Source: Paradevosia shaoguanensis
GTDB taxonomy: Bacteria > Pseudomonadota > Alphaproteobacteria > Rhizobiales > Devosiaceae
Reading direction: 5' to 3'
Length of the DNA stretch: 64,000 nucleotides
Assembly (NCBI RefSeq): GCF_016801025.1
Contig: NZ_CP068983.1
Location: 1-64,000, forward strand
Made by a program: the position numbers and the translations under genes. Of this stretch, positions 27,008 through 35,387 are shown piece by piece. The notes beneath the pieces are model-generated. The model saw nothing but the letters and a program-made list of their open reading frames with translations, was not told where the DNA came from and searched no databases. The first letter of the stretch is position 1. Every line of letters starts with the position of its first letter.

Positions 27008-28639
27008 CTATCGGTAAAGTTCAAGCAATTCGTCGGTGTATTGAGGCCCGGCATTGTCATTGGCGACGGCACGGGAAACGGCCATTGCAGCGGCCACCGC
27101 ACCGTCAATGCGGTCGGTTTCCTTGTCCTTCTGCATGAAAGGCAGGCCAGTCGTGCCGAAGCGCGCCATAACGTGATCCAGGTGGGCACGCAGGATCGGG
27201 TGTCCGTCATGGCGGATGCGGCGCGCGCTCACAGTGCGGGACAGGTCGGCAGCGGCAATACCCATGAGCAAAGGCGACTGCTTGAGACTAAAGGCGGGGA
27301 TACCATCGGCCACTAAGCGGCGAAGCATCGGCCCAGCCATCGCCGGATCAACCGCAACTTCCATCACATTGTCATTGGCCGCGACGATCTCGCGAATTTC
27401 TGCCTCAACATGGGTGTCTTCGATGACCGGGCCGGGAACCACGTTCAGCAACTTTTCAGCGCGCCAGCGGACATAAGGAGCTTGGTCGCGGTCGGCGCGC
27501 GCCTGCAAATCCTCTTCCGGGAGGAAAAAGGTCGGGCGCACGGTGATATTGCCATCGTCGTGCAGCCACGCCGTGACAATGGCCGAAAGGTCGCCGGTGC
27601 GGGAAAGGTCCACGCCAAGGAAACACGGCAGCTCGCTCAGTTCAGCAAAATCAATCTCGTGCTTGCCCTGGTCAAAAATCGCCATGTCGAAAAGCGGGGA
27701 ACGCGAATGGCCCAGCCACATATTGAGGTGGTCATTCTTGAAGGTGTCGCGCAGCACGGGATTATGTTCAGCCTCGCGAGCTTCCTGCCGAAGCGCATCA
27801 ATGTCGGGGAAGCCATCGGCAAGGCCGGGATTGACGCGATGCCACACCGCCTCATCGCGCCAGTCGGCATCGGTCGGCGTTTCGAGCAAGATGGGCAGCG
27901 TGCCGGCGTCGGTTACTTCGCCGCTCGCGACACGGCGGGCATAGTTAAAAACCTCAAAGGCAATGTTCCCCTGCCCGCGTCCAGCCTGGGAGATAACCAC
28001 CTCAAGGGTGCCTGCTGTCTTGGATAGGCCGGAACGCAAGACTTTGTAGAGGTCCGGCTTTTTCCACGCGTGGATTTCGTCAATGAGCACGAAATTGGGT
28101 GTGCGCCCGTTCTGGGCATTGGCATCGCTGGAAACGGCCTTGAGGATCGAACCGGATGCCGGGTGCTTGATGATGTGGCGGGAGTCACGGACGCGGGTGC
28201 GCTTCTTCACCACCGGCGTTTGCAGGATAATGCCAAGCGCCTCTTCATAGGCAATGCGAGCCTGATCGCGGTCATAGGCAGCAAGGATAACCTGCCCCTG
28301 ATTGACGCCTTCCGGCCCATAGAGGTGCAATAGAGCGAGGATCGCGCCCAGCGAGGTCTTGCGAGCGCCGCGCGGAAGCATGATGACCACGCGCTTGACG
28401 ATGCGATTGCCGTTCGCGTCGCGCGGCCCGTAAATGGCCCTGATAAGTCGCTCCATCCACCTAGGAAGCTGGAACTTGCGCTGCGGATGGCTCGACTTCG
28501 GATGATAGTGCGCCAGCACGAAATCGACCGCCCGCTGGCCACATCCCAGCGGGTCGGAAATCTTGCTGTCATCGAAAAGCCAATGCGGATAGGGATCAGC
28601 CAAAGAGCGCGCCCAACTCGTCGTCGTCGCCATCATCAC
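27008..28639 (-). CDS. Terminase large subunit
   Basis: DNA-packaging motor ATPase and nuclease of 543 aa, HK97/P27-partner type. The ATPase domain shows the Walker A-like LPRGARKTS and Walker B FVLIDEIHAW; the C-terminal nuclease domain has LGVDLSRTGDLSAI, and a late EVAVDPAMAG segment supplies acidic residues. Two ANDN motifs occur (27053-27064 and 27368-27379). The start overlaps terS by 44 bases; internal ATG codons at the extreme N-terminus make the exact start uncertain by a few residues. Presence of a complete terminase implies the element can package its own DNA. Confidence 0.95.
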   Translation of the reverse strand: MMMATTTSWARSLADPYPHWLFDDSKISDPLGCGQRAVDFVLAHYHPKSSHPQRKFQLPRWMERLIRAIYGPRDANGNRIVKRVVIMLPRGARKTSLGAILALLHLYGPEGVNQGQVILAAYDRDQARIAYEEALGIILQTPVVKKRTRVRDSRHIIKHPASGSILKAVSSDANAQNGRTPNFVLIDEIHAWKKPDLYKVLRSGLSKTAGTLEVVISQAGRGQGNIAFEVFNYARRVASGEVTDAGTLPILLETPTDADWRDEAVWHRVNPGLADGFPDIDALRQEAREAEHNPVLRDTFKNDHLNMWLGHSRSPLFDMAIFDQGKHEIDFAELSELPCFLGVDLSRTGDLSAIVTAWLHDDGNITVRPTFFLPEEDLQARADRDQAPYVRWRAEKLLNVVPGPVIEDTHVEAEIREIVAANDNVMEVAVDPAMAGPMLRRLVADGIPAFSLKQSPLLMGIAAADLSRTVSARRIRHDGHPILRAHLDHVMARFGTTGLPFMQKDKETDRIDGAVAAAMAVSRAVANDNAGPQYTDELLELYR

Positions 28640-29009
28640 GCATGGCAGGGCGTGACCGGCTAACCGGCGTTAGGCCCAGCTCAGCAGCACAAAGGCGCTG
28701 GGTGGTCTGGGCATTGTTGAGGATACCGTGCGCGGGATGCTTCTTGCCCGCTGCCGTTACCAGTCCTTCACGCGTAAGAAGCCGATGGGCCTCCCGCATC
28801 GTGCCGGTGGCAATGCAGTAGTTTTCGAGCGTGGCAAGATCGGCCGCAGTGAGCGTCTTGCGCTCTTCGATAAGGATAGGCGCAACACGCTTCCATTCTG
28901 CCTTGGCGTCCCTGCTCATGTAACTGGGCGGGCGCGGCACAACCGTAACTGAACTACTGCCACCGACGATGGTGCTGGGTTTGCGGCCTCTCACTTCACC
29001 ACCTCGCAA
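28596..29009 (-). CDS. Terminase small subunit (P27 family)
   Basis: 137-aa DNA-recognition subunit of the packaging motor. The core PPSYMSRDAKAEWKRVAPIL, LTAADLATLENYCIATGTMREAHRLL is characteristic of the P27 family, and the protein ends in an acidic tail (DDGDDDELGALFG). Overlaps the head-closure gene upstream by 19 bases and terL downstream by 44 bases. Confidence 0.93.
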   Translation of the reverse strand: MRGGEVRGRKPSTIVGGSSSVTVVPRPPSYMSRDAKAEWKRVAPILIEERKTLTAADLATLENYCIATGTMREAHRLLTREGLVTAAGKKHPAHGILNNAQTTQRLCAAELGLTPVSRSRPAMRDDGDDDELGALFG

Positions 29010-29305
29010 TGCAGCTCAAGGCCACGGCCATCAGCAACCGCCAGCAGCTTGACGATATTGAGCGGCTGCCCGGCATGGCTCACGCGGTCCGCTGTGGTGA
29101 TGTCAGGCCGGAAGTGGGTTCGGAAAATCAGCGTCGTGGTTTCGCGCTGGCCGTTGTCGGCATTAGTTTCGACGGCCTCGCGGCTCACCAGCTCGGCGCG
29201 TAGGGTGTGAAGGTTTACCCAGCTTACTATCTGCCTGCCGCCCTGCCCATTCGTGGTGCTGGCGCGCTGAATGATGATGGTGTGCCGGAAGTTACCCGTG
29301 AGCAT
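28991..29305 (-). CDS. Head-closure / head-tail adaptor protein
   Basis: 104-aa protein of the SPP1 gp16 / HK97 head-tail joining family: NFRHTIIIQRASTTNGQGGR at the start, then VSWVNLHTLRAELVSREAVE and TTLIFRTHFRPDITTADRV. It seals the portal-connector stack after packaging and forms the tail attachment face. Overlaps its neighbours on both sides. Confidence 0.92.
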   Translation of the reverse strand: MLTGNFRHTIIIQRASTTNGQGGRQIVSWVNLHTLRAELVSREAVETNADNGQRETTTLIFRTHFRPDITTADRVSHAGQPLNIVKLLAVADGRGLELHCEVVK

Positions 29306-29711
29306 GACGCACCTCAGTCATCATCGCTTCAACCGACACGATGACGTGCCCGTAGTCCTTCGGGTCGCGAAGGGTGCGGGAGCCATTCACCCAAAAGTTC
29401 CCCCAAAGGTCATACCCAACGATCTCTAGCTCGCTAGGCAGGGCATTGCGCACCTCATCGGCAATGGCGCGGGCGTCCATCATGCCGCCCTCTTCGGTCC
29501 AGCAATGCAGGTCCATGTAGACGCGCACCGAACGGGTCGTGCGAGTTTCCCCCTCCCGCACGACCTGGGCATCACCCAGCCTAATGCACGGGAAGTTCTC
29601 GGGCCGGGAGCCAGCATCCTTAATATGTTCGGCGGGCACCAAAGCGGTGAGCGCCGGTGCCGAAATCAGCCGGTCATGAATGGCAATTTGCAGTGCGATA
29701 TCGGGAGCCAT
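29292..29711 (-). CDS. DUF3168 tail-completion protein
   Basis: 139-aa protein of the DUF3168 family, which caps the neck side of siphovirus tails. Diagnostic segments are IALQIAIHDRLISAPALTAL, IRLGDAQVVREGET, the VRVYMDLHCWTEEGG strand and HVIVSVEAMMTE. In standard phages the major tail tube gene follows; here the head-closure and terminase genes follow instead and no tube gene is found. Confidence 0.92.
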   Translation of the reverse strand: MAPDIALQIAIHDRLISAPALTALVPAEHIKDAGSRPENFPCIRLGDAQVVREGETRTTRSVRVYMDLHCWTEEGGMMDARAIADEVRNALPSELEIVGYDLWGNFWVNGSRTLRDPKDYGHVIVSVEAMMTEVRHAHG

Positions 29712-30142
29712 TAGTGGTTCCCCTCTTCGCGGACTGCCTTGCGAATGTCGCGCGTGGTCCGGTTCTTGATCCGGTTACGCAACATACGGAAAGCAGGCCA
29801 GAAGAACGGCTTGGCAGCGGCCTCACCGGTGCCATGCTCAACAAGATGGGGATAGCGCACGTCCTCATTGCCCGCCGTCACCATGACGGCGTTGGACGGC
29901 ACAACGGTGCTGCCGCCCGGCTGGCTAAAGGGCGGCGTATGCATGTCGCCGGGCGTCATCTCGATACTGTCGATAAGCGCGCCAGTGTCGCGGCTGCTTT
30001 CAGCTAGGGTCCGCATTAGGTCGGCAAGCTCATTACCGGACTTCTGCAAAGACACCTGCGCAGCTTCCCGTGCCCGCACCGGAACGGCATCAAAACGGGC
30101 CTTCAAACGGCGGATTTGAGCGTCAACAGAGGCCATTAGCAC
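29711..30142 (-). CDS. HK97-gp10-like neck protein
   Basis: 143-aa tail-joining protein of the HK97 gp10 family, recognised by VRAREAAQVSLQKSGNELADLMRTLAESSRDTGALIDSI and YPHLVEHGTG followed by AKPFFWPAFRMLRNRI. Overlaps the connector gene by seven bases and the DUF3168 gene by one base. Confidence 0.92.
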   Translation of the reverse strand: MLMASVDAQIRRLKARFDAVPVRAREAAQVSLQKSGNELADLMRTLAESSRDTGALIDSIEMTPGDMHTPPFSQPGGSTVVPSNAVMVTAGNEDVRYPHLVEHGTGEAAAKPFFWPAFRMLRNRIKNRTTRDIRKAVREEGNH

Positions 30143-30423
30143 ACCTGCCGAACGTAGGGTGCAATGAGGTCGTCATAGCCCATAGCCAGCCGAACCATGC
30201 TGTGATCCACCAACACCGGGTTGCGGTTCCAGAATAGATGCGTAGCCTTCATCAGCGCGGCGTGCTGAAGCGGTGCGGGCAAGTCCTCATATTCTGCGGG
30301 CGCTTCAGCGCCGATGTCATTGGCGAGGGTCGCCAGCGCCACAACGATGATGCGCGAAAGCTGGGAATCCTCAGTGTCATCAAGCAGCTCAAGGTGCTGC
30401 TTCAAGTCAGTCAGTGCGGTCAT
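30136..30423 (-). CDS. Head-tail connector (gp6-like)
   Basis: 95-aa protein of the HK97 gp6/gp15 connector family that builds the ring below the portal: LTDLKQHLELLDDTEDSQLSRIIVVALATLAND, then LPAPLQHAALMKATHLFWNR and DDLIAPYVR at the end. It begins the second block of late genes; the opposite-strand gene at 30536-31159 separates it from the capsid block, so its promoter probably lies in the 112-base divergent gap. Confidence 0.92.
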   Translation of the reverse strand: MTALTDLKQHLELLDDTEDSQLSRIIVVALATLANDIGAEAPAEYEDLPAPLQHAALMKATHLFWNRNPVLVDHSMVRLAMGYDDLIAPYVRQVC

Positions 30424-30535
30424 TCGGAAAAATCTCTATTTGCGGAATATCTTGCGCGTGCCTCCCCCCGCCGGTCCCCTCAAAGGCTGGCAAATTCAAA
30501 GCCACCCCCGTAGTTTGAAAGTCGGAGGTGAAGTG

Positions 30536-31159
30536 GTGACAGAACAGCTTTTGACCCGAACGCTTTTGGAAGCGGCGATGCGCAAAGGCATCGCCGCTCA
30601 TCCTGAACTTCATAAAAAATGGATCGAAGTTCAGTATCGATTTGGAGCATTGGCGGGCCATGCAACGCTGCTGTCGTTCGCTATGAACACCAGAGTTGAT
30701 ATGCTTCTCAGGACGCTTGAGGCAGAAAACCTTGAACGCTCCACATCCGATATGGAGCCAGATGTTGACCTCGCGGGCGATCTCTTTTTGTCGCTGTCTG
30801 AATCGTGGGTTACGCGATGTTATGAGCTTGTCAGGGTGGCAAGGGAGCGTATTACAGCGCGCGGTGATGCCACTCCGGAAAGACTGGCTCACCTGCTTTA
30901 CCAGCTGGAGCTGGTGCGGATGCCCATCGATAAGGGAGAGATTGCCAAGGCAATCTATCACAAAGGGGAACCACTGGTGCTCACTCGCGAAGACGGTTCT
31001 GAACCACAGCCATACACGAAGGGTTCTTTCATCGTGCAACGTGGCCTGTGTGGCCAATCTGGGGCGGCAATGTGGTGGCCGATAGACCTTAGAACGCAAC
31101 AGACGGTAGAGGTATGTCGTCGCGATCTCTCCGACTGGCTTGTTGGCCTTTTCGACTAA
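30536..31159 (+). CDS. Reverse-oriented cargo gene within the head operon, unknown
   Basis: 207-aa soluble protein beginning at GTG 30536, seven bases after GGAGG. It is helical in the first 150 residues (HPELHKKWIEVQYRFGALAG, LFLSLSESWVTRCYELVRVARERI) with a beta-rich C-terminal part (PLVLTREDGSEP, SFIVQRGLCGQSG). No family recognised. It is the only late-region gene on the plus strand and splits the head genes between HNH and connector, the signature of a moron. Defence or lysogenic-conversion roles are possible but unproven. The 272-aa antisense frame over it has shadow-like composition. Confidence 0.7.
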   Translation: MTEQLLTRTLLEAAMRKGIAAHPELHKKWIEVQYRFGALAGHATLLSFAMNTRVDMLLRTLEAENLERSTSDMEPDVDLAGDLFLSLSESWVTRCYELVRVARERITARGDATPERLAHLLYQLELVRMPIDKGEIAKAIYHKGEPLVLTREDGSEPQPYTKGSFIVQRGLCGQSGAAMWWPIDLRTQQTVEVCRRDLSDWLVGLFD

Positions 31160-31164
31160 CATAA

Positions 31165-31515
31165 TCATGCTTGGGCCTGCCTGCGCTCTTCGCGCTGCTT
31201 GGTGCTGTTGTGGTGATGCGCGCAAAGCGGCTGCCAGTTGTTGCGGTCCCAGAACAAGGCGTCGTCGCCACGGTGCGGGATGATGTGGTCAATGTGGCTG
31301 GCAGGCTTGCCGCACATAACGCAATGCGGATGAGCTATGAGATAGGCAGCACGCGCCTTCTGCCATTCGGTGTTGTAGCCGCGCTGGCGGGCAGACGGGC
31401 GACTGCGATCATGGCGAGCTTTGCGGGCGTGGTCGCTGGCAATCTGGCAAGCGCAACGCTCACCGGAAGGAACGATGTTGCCGCAACTGCAAAGGCGTGG
31501 GGGTGCGAAGGGCAT
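31165..31515 (-). CDS. HNH endonuclease
   Basis: 116-aa phage HNH nuclease: LIAHPHCVMCGKPASHIDHI contains the first zinc-binding pair and the catalytic His region, and NNWQPLCAHHHNSTKQ the second CxxH/HH part. The N-terminal CSCGNIVPSGERCACQ adds another cysteine cluster. HNH proteins beside terminases stimulate cos-type DNA cleavage in HK97-like phages, so its presence suggests cohesive-end packaging, though here it is separated from terS by the connector block. Confidence 0.92.
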   Translation of the reverse strand: MPFAPPRLCSCGNIVPSGERCACQIASDHARKARHDRSRPSARQRGYNTEWQKARAAYLIAHPHCVMCGKPASHIDHIIPHRGDDALFWDRNNWQPLCAHHHNSTKQREERRQAQA

Positions 31516-31531
31516 AGATTAGCCGGGCGAA

Positions 31532-32152
31532 TTATCTAGTTCTTTGGGACAGCAACTTCGCTTTAAGCGCAGCATAACCTTCACGATCAAAGGCAGGATC
31601 GTGGCCTCCCTCTTCGATCTGGCTGAGCTGATCGGGCGTGTAAATTGCGATGCTGGTCTGCTCTTCGGTCGTGCCGAAAACGGCCTTCATCACGTCTGTG
31701 ATGAGGTCTACCCGGCCATTGCGGGCGGCTATGATTTCTGCGGGTGTTGCGTTCCATGCTTCTTCCGGGGACCAGCCTAACCAGCCCGTGGCGATACCAA
31801 AGAGCTTGGCAAAGGCTTGCTCAGGATCGATAGGCTTGCCGCTGGGCGCGGGTGCGGTGTCGTCGGGGTCAATACCCGCAATAGCCAGGACGAACTCTGC
31901 GAGCGGGCCGGTGAGGCGATTGCGGACAGTGCCAAGGCCAAAGGCCGCAATGTCAGCCAGCAAGAGCTTGGGGCTGATAGCCGCTTCCCTGAGCACGTCC
32001 ATAATGATGGTGACGTTGAAGCCCTGCACGGCGGCAAGCAGGCCGGTGAGCCCGTGCCGCCGAACAAGGCGCATGCTGGCGCGCAGCGACGGGCGAAGCT
32101 CGTAAGCCTCGCCTGCCAACTCGACATAGATGCCGTCCGCGCCCAGCTTCAT
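31532..32152 (-). CDS. Tail assembly chaperone-like protein (GTA type)
   Basis: 206-aa protein. The N-terminal half (GEAYELRPSLRASMRLVRRHGLTGLLAAVQG) resembles the GTA gp10/TAC_11 fold and the C-terminal part contains GWLGWSPEEAWNATPAEIIAARNG, the hallmark of the small TAC_6 chaperones that load tape-measure protein. It thus looks like a fusion of the two chaperone types normally encoded separately. Ends in a unique segment (IAIYTPDQLSQIEEG). Confidence 0.75.
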   Translation of the reverse strand: MKLGADGIYVELAGEAYELRPSLRASMRLVRRHGLTGLLAAVQGFNVTIIMDVLREAAISPKLLLADIAAFGLGTVRNRLTGPLAEFVLAIAGIDPDDTAPAPSGKPIDPEQAFAKLFGIATGWLGWSPEEAWNATPAEIIAARNGRVDLITDVMKAVFGTTEEQTSIAIYTPDQLSQIEEGGHDPAFDREGYAALKAKLLSQRTR

Positions 32153-32154
32153 GG

Positions 32155-33648
32155 TTAGGCGGCGATCTTGAGTTTGGCGAGCGCTTCGCCCATGACCACC
32201 TTGCCACCGACGCGGCGACGGCCACCAAAGACAACAATGTCATTGCCCCAACGGGTGTCGTAATCGACGTGCGGTTCAAAGGCGATGCGGTCGGTGATGA
32301 GATATCCGCGCGCGAAGTCACCGAACATGATGGGGGTTGCGTCTTCGGCAACATCCGGCATGTGGTCGGCTTCAAAGACCGGCTTGCCCAGCAGAAGGCC
32401 AGGCTGACCAGCCTGCAAGCCAGCCTGCCAAAGCAGGTTGCCGTCACTGTCTCGCAGGCCGCGCACCACGCGCATGGTTTTGCGGTTCATCAGCCAAGAC
32501 CCATTCAGGGAATAGGTCGACTTGATGCCGTAGAACAGGTCCAGCAGCGCGTCGGTGTCGATGGCAGCGGCTTCGATCTCTTCCACTTCGGTGGAAGTCA
32601 GAACACCTTCGGCCTGGGTGGTGCCGTTGCCGGTGACGAACCACTGGCTTTCAAGCGTGGCGCATTCCGCCACGATGTGATTGCTGAGGTAGTCACCCAG
32701 ATTGACGGCGTTGTCTTCGAGCAGACTGCGCGATACCGGCACCAGAACGCCCATTGCGTGCGGCTTGATATCAATCTGCTCAAAGGTCGGCTCGGATTCA
32801 GGCTTGGCGCCAACTTCGGTCACGCTAGCGGGCACGACGCGATTGACCAGCCGGGGAATCTGCAAGAGTGAGCCAGCAACCGAAATGGTGCTGGCAAGCT
32901 GGCGCACCGGCGAGGCGGCGCGAACTTTTTCCAGCACCTGGGCAGAGAAGTCATCCGGCACCAGCTCGCCGCCGGTGCTGGGCGCAGAAATGGTGAGCGC
33001 CTTCCGTTCCAGCATCGTGGTGCGCAAGCTGTCACCAAAGGCCTTGAGCCCATTCACCGGCTCATTGTCATTGGCGGCAACCGGGCGCTTGGCCTTGGCT
33101 TCGAGCTTGTCCAGCCGGGCGGTGAGCGCGGCGATATTGTCGTTAGCGGCCTTCAGCTCAACAGCGGCTTCGGCGGTATTCTCGTTTTCCATATGGGTGT
33201 TTTCCTGTTCCATGGACTTAACTTCGGTGATGCCCGCGCCGCGATTGACGGGGTGCTGGCAAAGGGAGATTTCAGCGACGGTGAGGTTGGTGAGGCTGCG
33301 ACCGCCGCCCACGCGCGGCGTGAAGTCATGCAGGCGATAACCAATAGAAAGCCCTGCACTTCGACCTGCCTGCAAGCGACGGCGGGCCGCGCGCGCAGGT
33401 CCGACACCTTCGATGAAAAGACGTCCCTTAACCTCAAGCCCGACATCGGTTTCGGTTACGCTTTCCCAGATGCCGACTACCTGGTTGTCGTCATGCTCAA
33501 CTAGGATCGGGATCGATTTTTCAAACCGGAACGCGCCCTTCTCGATAACATCGCCAACGCTGTCGGCAGCGCCGAACGGCCACGCAATGCCGGTGATGGT
33601 GCCAGCATCGTCAATGCTGACTTCGGCCTTGATTTCGAGCTTTTCCAT
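32155..33648 (-). CDS. Fused prohead protease and HK97 major capsid protein
   Basis: 497-aa protein. Residues 1-145 are an HK43/U35-type prohead serine protease (GTITGIAWPFGAADSVGDVI, SIPILVEHDDNQVVGIWES with the catalytic His, SAGLSIGY with the Ser). A helical delta-like scaffold follows (AAVELKAANDNIAALTARLDKLEAKAK, two ANDN motifs), then the HK97 coat domain (LVPDDFSAQVLEKVRAASPVRQLA to MFGDFARGYLITDRIAFEPH). Fusion of protease and capsid occurs in some phages and lets one gene supply protease, scaffold and shell. The start overlaps the upstream stop codon. Confidence 0.94.
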   Translation of the reverse strand: MEKLEIKAEVSIDDAGTITGIAWPFGAADSVGDVIEKGAFRFEKSIPILVEHDDNQVVGIWESVTETDVGLEVKGRLFIEGVGPARAARRRLQAGRSAGLSIGYRLHDFTPRVGGGRSLTNLTVAEISLCQHPVNRGAGITEVKSMEQENTHMENENTAEAAVELKAANDNIAALTARLDKLEAKAKRPVAANDNEPVNGLKAFGDSLRTTMLERKALTISAPSTGGELVPDDFSAQVLEKVRAASPVRQLASTISVAGSLLQIPRLVNRVVPASVTEVGAKPESEPTFEQIDIKPHAMGVLVPVSRSLLEDNAVNLGDYLSNHIVAECATLESQWFVTGNGTTQAEGVLTSTEVEEIEAAAIDTDALLDLFYGIKSTYSLNGSWLMNRKTMRVVRGLRDSDGNLLWQAGLQAGQPGLLLGKPVFEADHMPDVAEDATPIMFGDFARGYLITDRIAFEPHVDYDTRWGNDIVVFGGRRRVGGKVVMGEALAKLKIAA

Positions 33649-34073
33649 TAGGCGGCACCGGCATTGATGGCAGCGGACAAATCGCCGGTTGCGGCGGCTT
33701 CCTGCACGGCACTGCGAGCGGCGCGGTTTACACGGCGCTCCGCGTCAACCTTCTCATCGTCGGTCGCTTCGCGGAAAACGGACTCTTCCGGGCCAACCCA
33801 AAGGTCGGTGAGAACGTCCAGTGCCAGCAAATGCAGCTCACCCAACGGATGCGCATTCAAGTAGGTCTGCACCAGCTCAGCGGCTTCCTTAGGATGCTCA
33901 CCGGCACCAATAAGGCCCAACCGAACGGTGTGCACCATTTCGGCCAAGCCCATGCTTCGGGTGCTCTCAACGATGGCAGTGATTTCCTTGCCGGTGAGCT
34001 TTTCCAATTCAGGAATCAGGTGCGGCGTGAGCGAGAAATCCCGCTCACGGTCGCCAAAGAATGCCTTGTGCAT
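33648..34073 (-). CDS. GTA gp10-like tail assembly chaperone
   Basis: 141-aa protein: HKAFFGDRERDFSLTPHLIPELEKLTGKEI, then VHTVRLGLIGAGEHPKEAAELVQTYLNAHPLGELHLLALDVL matches the gene-transfer-agent gp10 (TAC_11) family. Placed unusually between portal and protease-capsid rather than between tail tube and tape measure. Its start overlaps the portal stop by one base (TGATG). Confidence 0.8.
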   Translation of the reverse strand: MHKAFFGDRERDFSLTPHLIPELEKLTGKEITAIVESTRSMGLAEMVHTVRLGLIGAGEHPKEAAELVQTYLNAHPLGELHLLALDVLTDLWVGPEESVFREATDDEKVDAERRVNRAARSAVQEAAATGDLSAAINAGAA

Positions 34074-35308
34074 CAGGCGGCGTCTTTCTCGGTGTTGAGA
34101 GGGTTGTCGTTCGCGGCCTGCACCGGGGCGCTGGTCGTGTAGGGATTTTGGAGCTCATCACCACCGGGAAGCGGCGGGAGGTTACGCGCGGCGCGAACCT
34201 CATTGGCAGTCATCACACCCATGCTGCGATACTGGCCGAAAGAAGCAGCCTGGGCAGCGTGGCTCACGGTGAGCAAGTCATCAGTGATGAACTCAAAGAA
34301 GTGCGTGCGGCGCTCTTCCGGCGTGAGCAAGACGCGGGCATAGGCCCATTCCCACGCCTTCAGCCAAGGCCGAAGAGTGTATGTGAGAAACTGGTGCCCC
34401 ATCTCTTCGGTGTTCGACCAAGTTCCGCGCGTAAGATCGAAAAGCATGGTCGGCGGGACGCGGAATACACGGGCAATCTGCTCATTGGTCCAACGCTGTT
34501 GCTCAATGAGTTGGGTGTCGGCGGGCGAATTGGTGATGGATTTCCACTGCGCGCCATCGCTCAGGATCGCGGGTTTACCGATGTTGTCGCCGCTGTGAGC
34601 CAGCGTCCACATTTCGAGGAGCTTGGCCTTTTCCTCGGGCTTCATCGACTTGTCGTTCTCGATGACACCGCCCGGATGTGCGCCGTTGTGGATATGCTTG
34701 GCGGCGTATCGCTCAAGATCGATTGCATAGGCGATAGCGTTCCGCGCCAGGTTGATCGGTGCGGCGTCCTCGTGGCGAATATGCAGGATGTCCCGATACT
34801 CATAGCGGACGTTCTTCCGGCCCTGCCTGATCAGATAGAACGGTTCGCCGGTCGCATCGTCCGTCTTTGGCTCAACGCTGGCCGGGTCTAGCCGAATGAA
34901 CTCAACCACCCTGTCGCCGACGCGATTAGCGAGCGCGAAACCGCCATTGTCATGCAGCAGGGCATCGCGCGTGAGTTGGGTGCGCAGTTCGGCGGCGCTG
35001 GTCCAGTCGTTGGCCTCGTCATGCGCAAGGGTAAAGGCAGGGTGCGCCGGATCGGCTTCCTTGCCCTTGCCATTACGCACGTAGAGCTTCACCGGGAGCG
35101 TGCCCACGGCATCAGAGATAAGCGTTACCGCCGATGCGACGGCGGGCACCCGCATGGCAGTCTCGGGCGTCACCGAAATGTTGGAGTGGGTCGGCTGGGC
35201 ACCGAAGAGCCAAGCGGCCAGCGGGTCGGTGAGGCTCACCGGCGCGGGCGATGTCGGCTCAGGATCGGCCTTGCGGAAGAAGCCGGGAAGGAAGTCGGTG
35301 AAGGGCAA
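34073..35308 (-). CDS. HK97-family portal protein
   Basis: 411-aa dodecameric DNA gate of the capsid. It shows AVASAVTLISDAVGTLPVKLY, the DILHIRHEDAAPINLARNAIAYA region and the EQQRWTNEQIARVFRVPPTMLFD motif typical of HK97 portals, followed by NTEEMGHQFLTYTLRPWLKAWE. Starts at TTG (35308); the nearby ATG is in another frame. First gene of the late block. One ANDN motif near the C-terminus. Confidence 0.94.
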   Translation of the reverse strand: MPFTDFLPGFFRKADPEPTSPAPVSLTDPLAAWLFGAQPTHSNISVTPETAMRVPAVASAVTLISDAVGTLPVKLYVRNGKGKEADPAHPAFTLAHDEANDWTSAAELRTQLTRDALLHDNGGFALANRVGDRVVEFIRLDPASVEPKTDDATGEPFYLIRQGRKNVRYEYRDILHIRHEDAAPINLARNAIAYAIDLERYAAKHIHNGAHPGGVIENDKSMKPEEKAKLLEMWTLAHSGDNIGKPAILSDGAQWKSITNSPADTQLIEQQRWTNEQIARVFRVPPTMLFDLTRGTWSNTEEMGHQFLTYTLRPWLKAWEWAYARVLLTPEERRTHFFEFITDDLLTVSHAAQAASFGQYRSMGVMTANEVRAARNLPPLPGGDELQNPYTTSAPVQAANDNPLNTEKDAA

Positions 35309-35387
35309 CAGGTCTGCTCATGCGGTATTATATTACCGCAATATGCCTGAGCGAGAACGAAATGTGAATCCCCTAATTGGGGATTTT

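Noticed and set aside
30407-31225. 272-aa minus-strand frame overlapping the moron
   Set aside because: Its translation is irregular, lacks a ribosome site and would overlap the connector and HNH genes; the plus-strand gene has a good ribosome site and protein-like composition.
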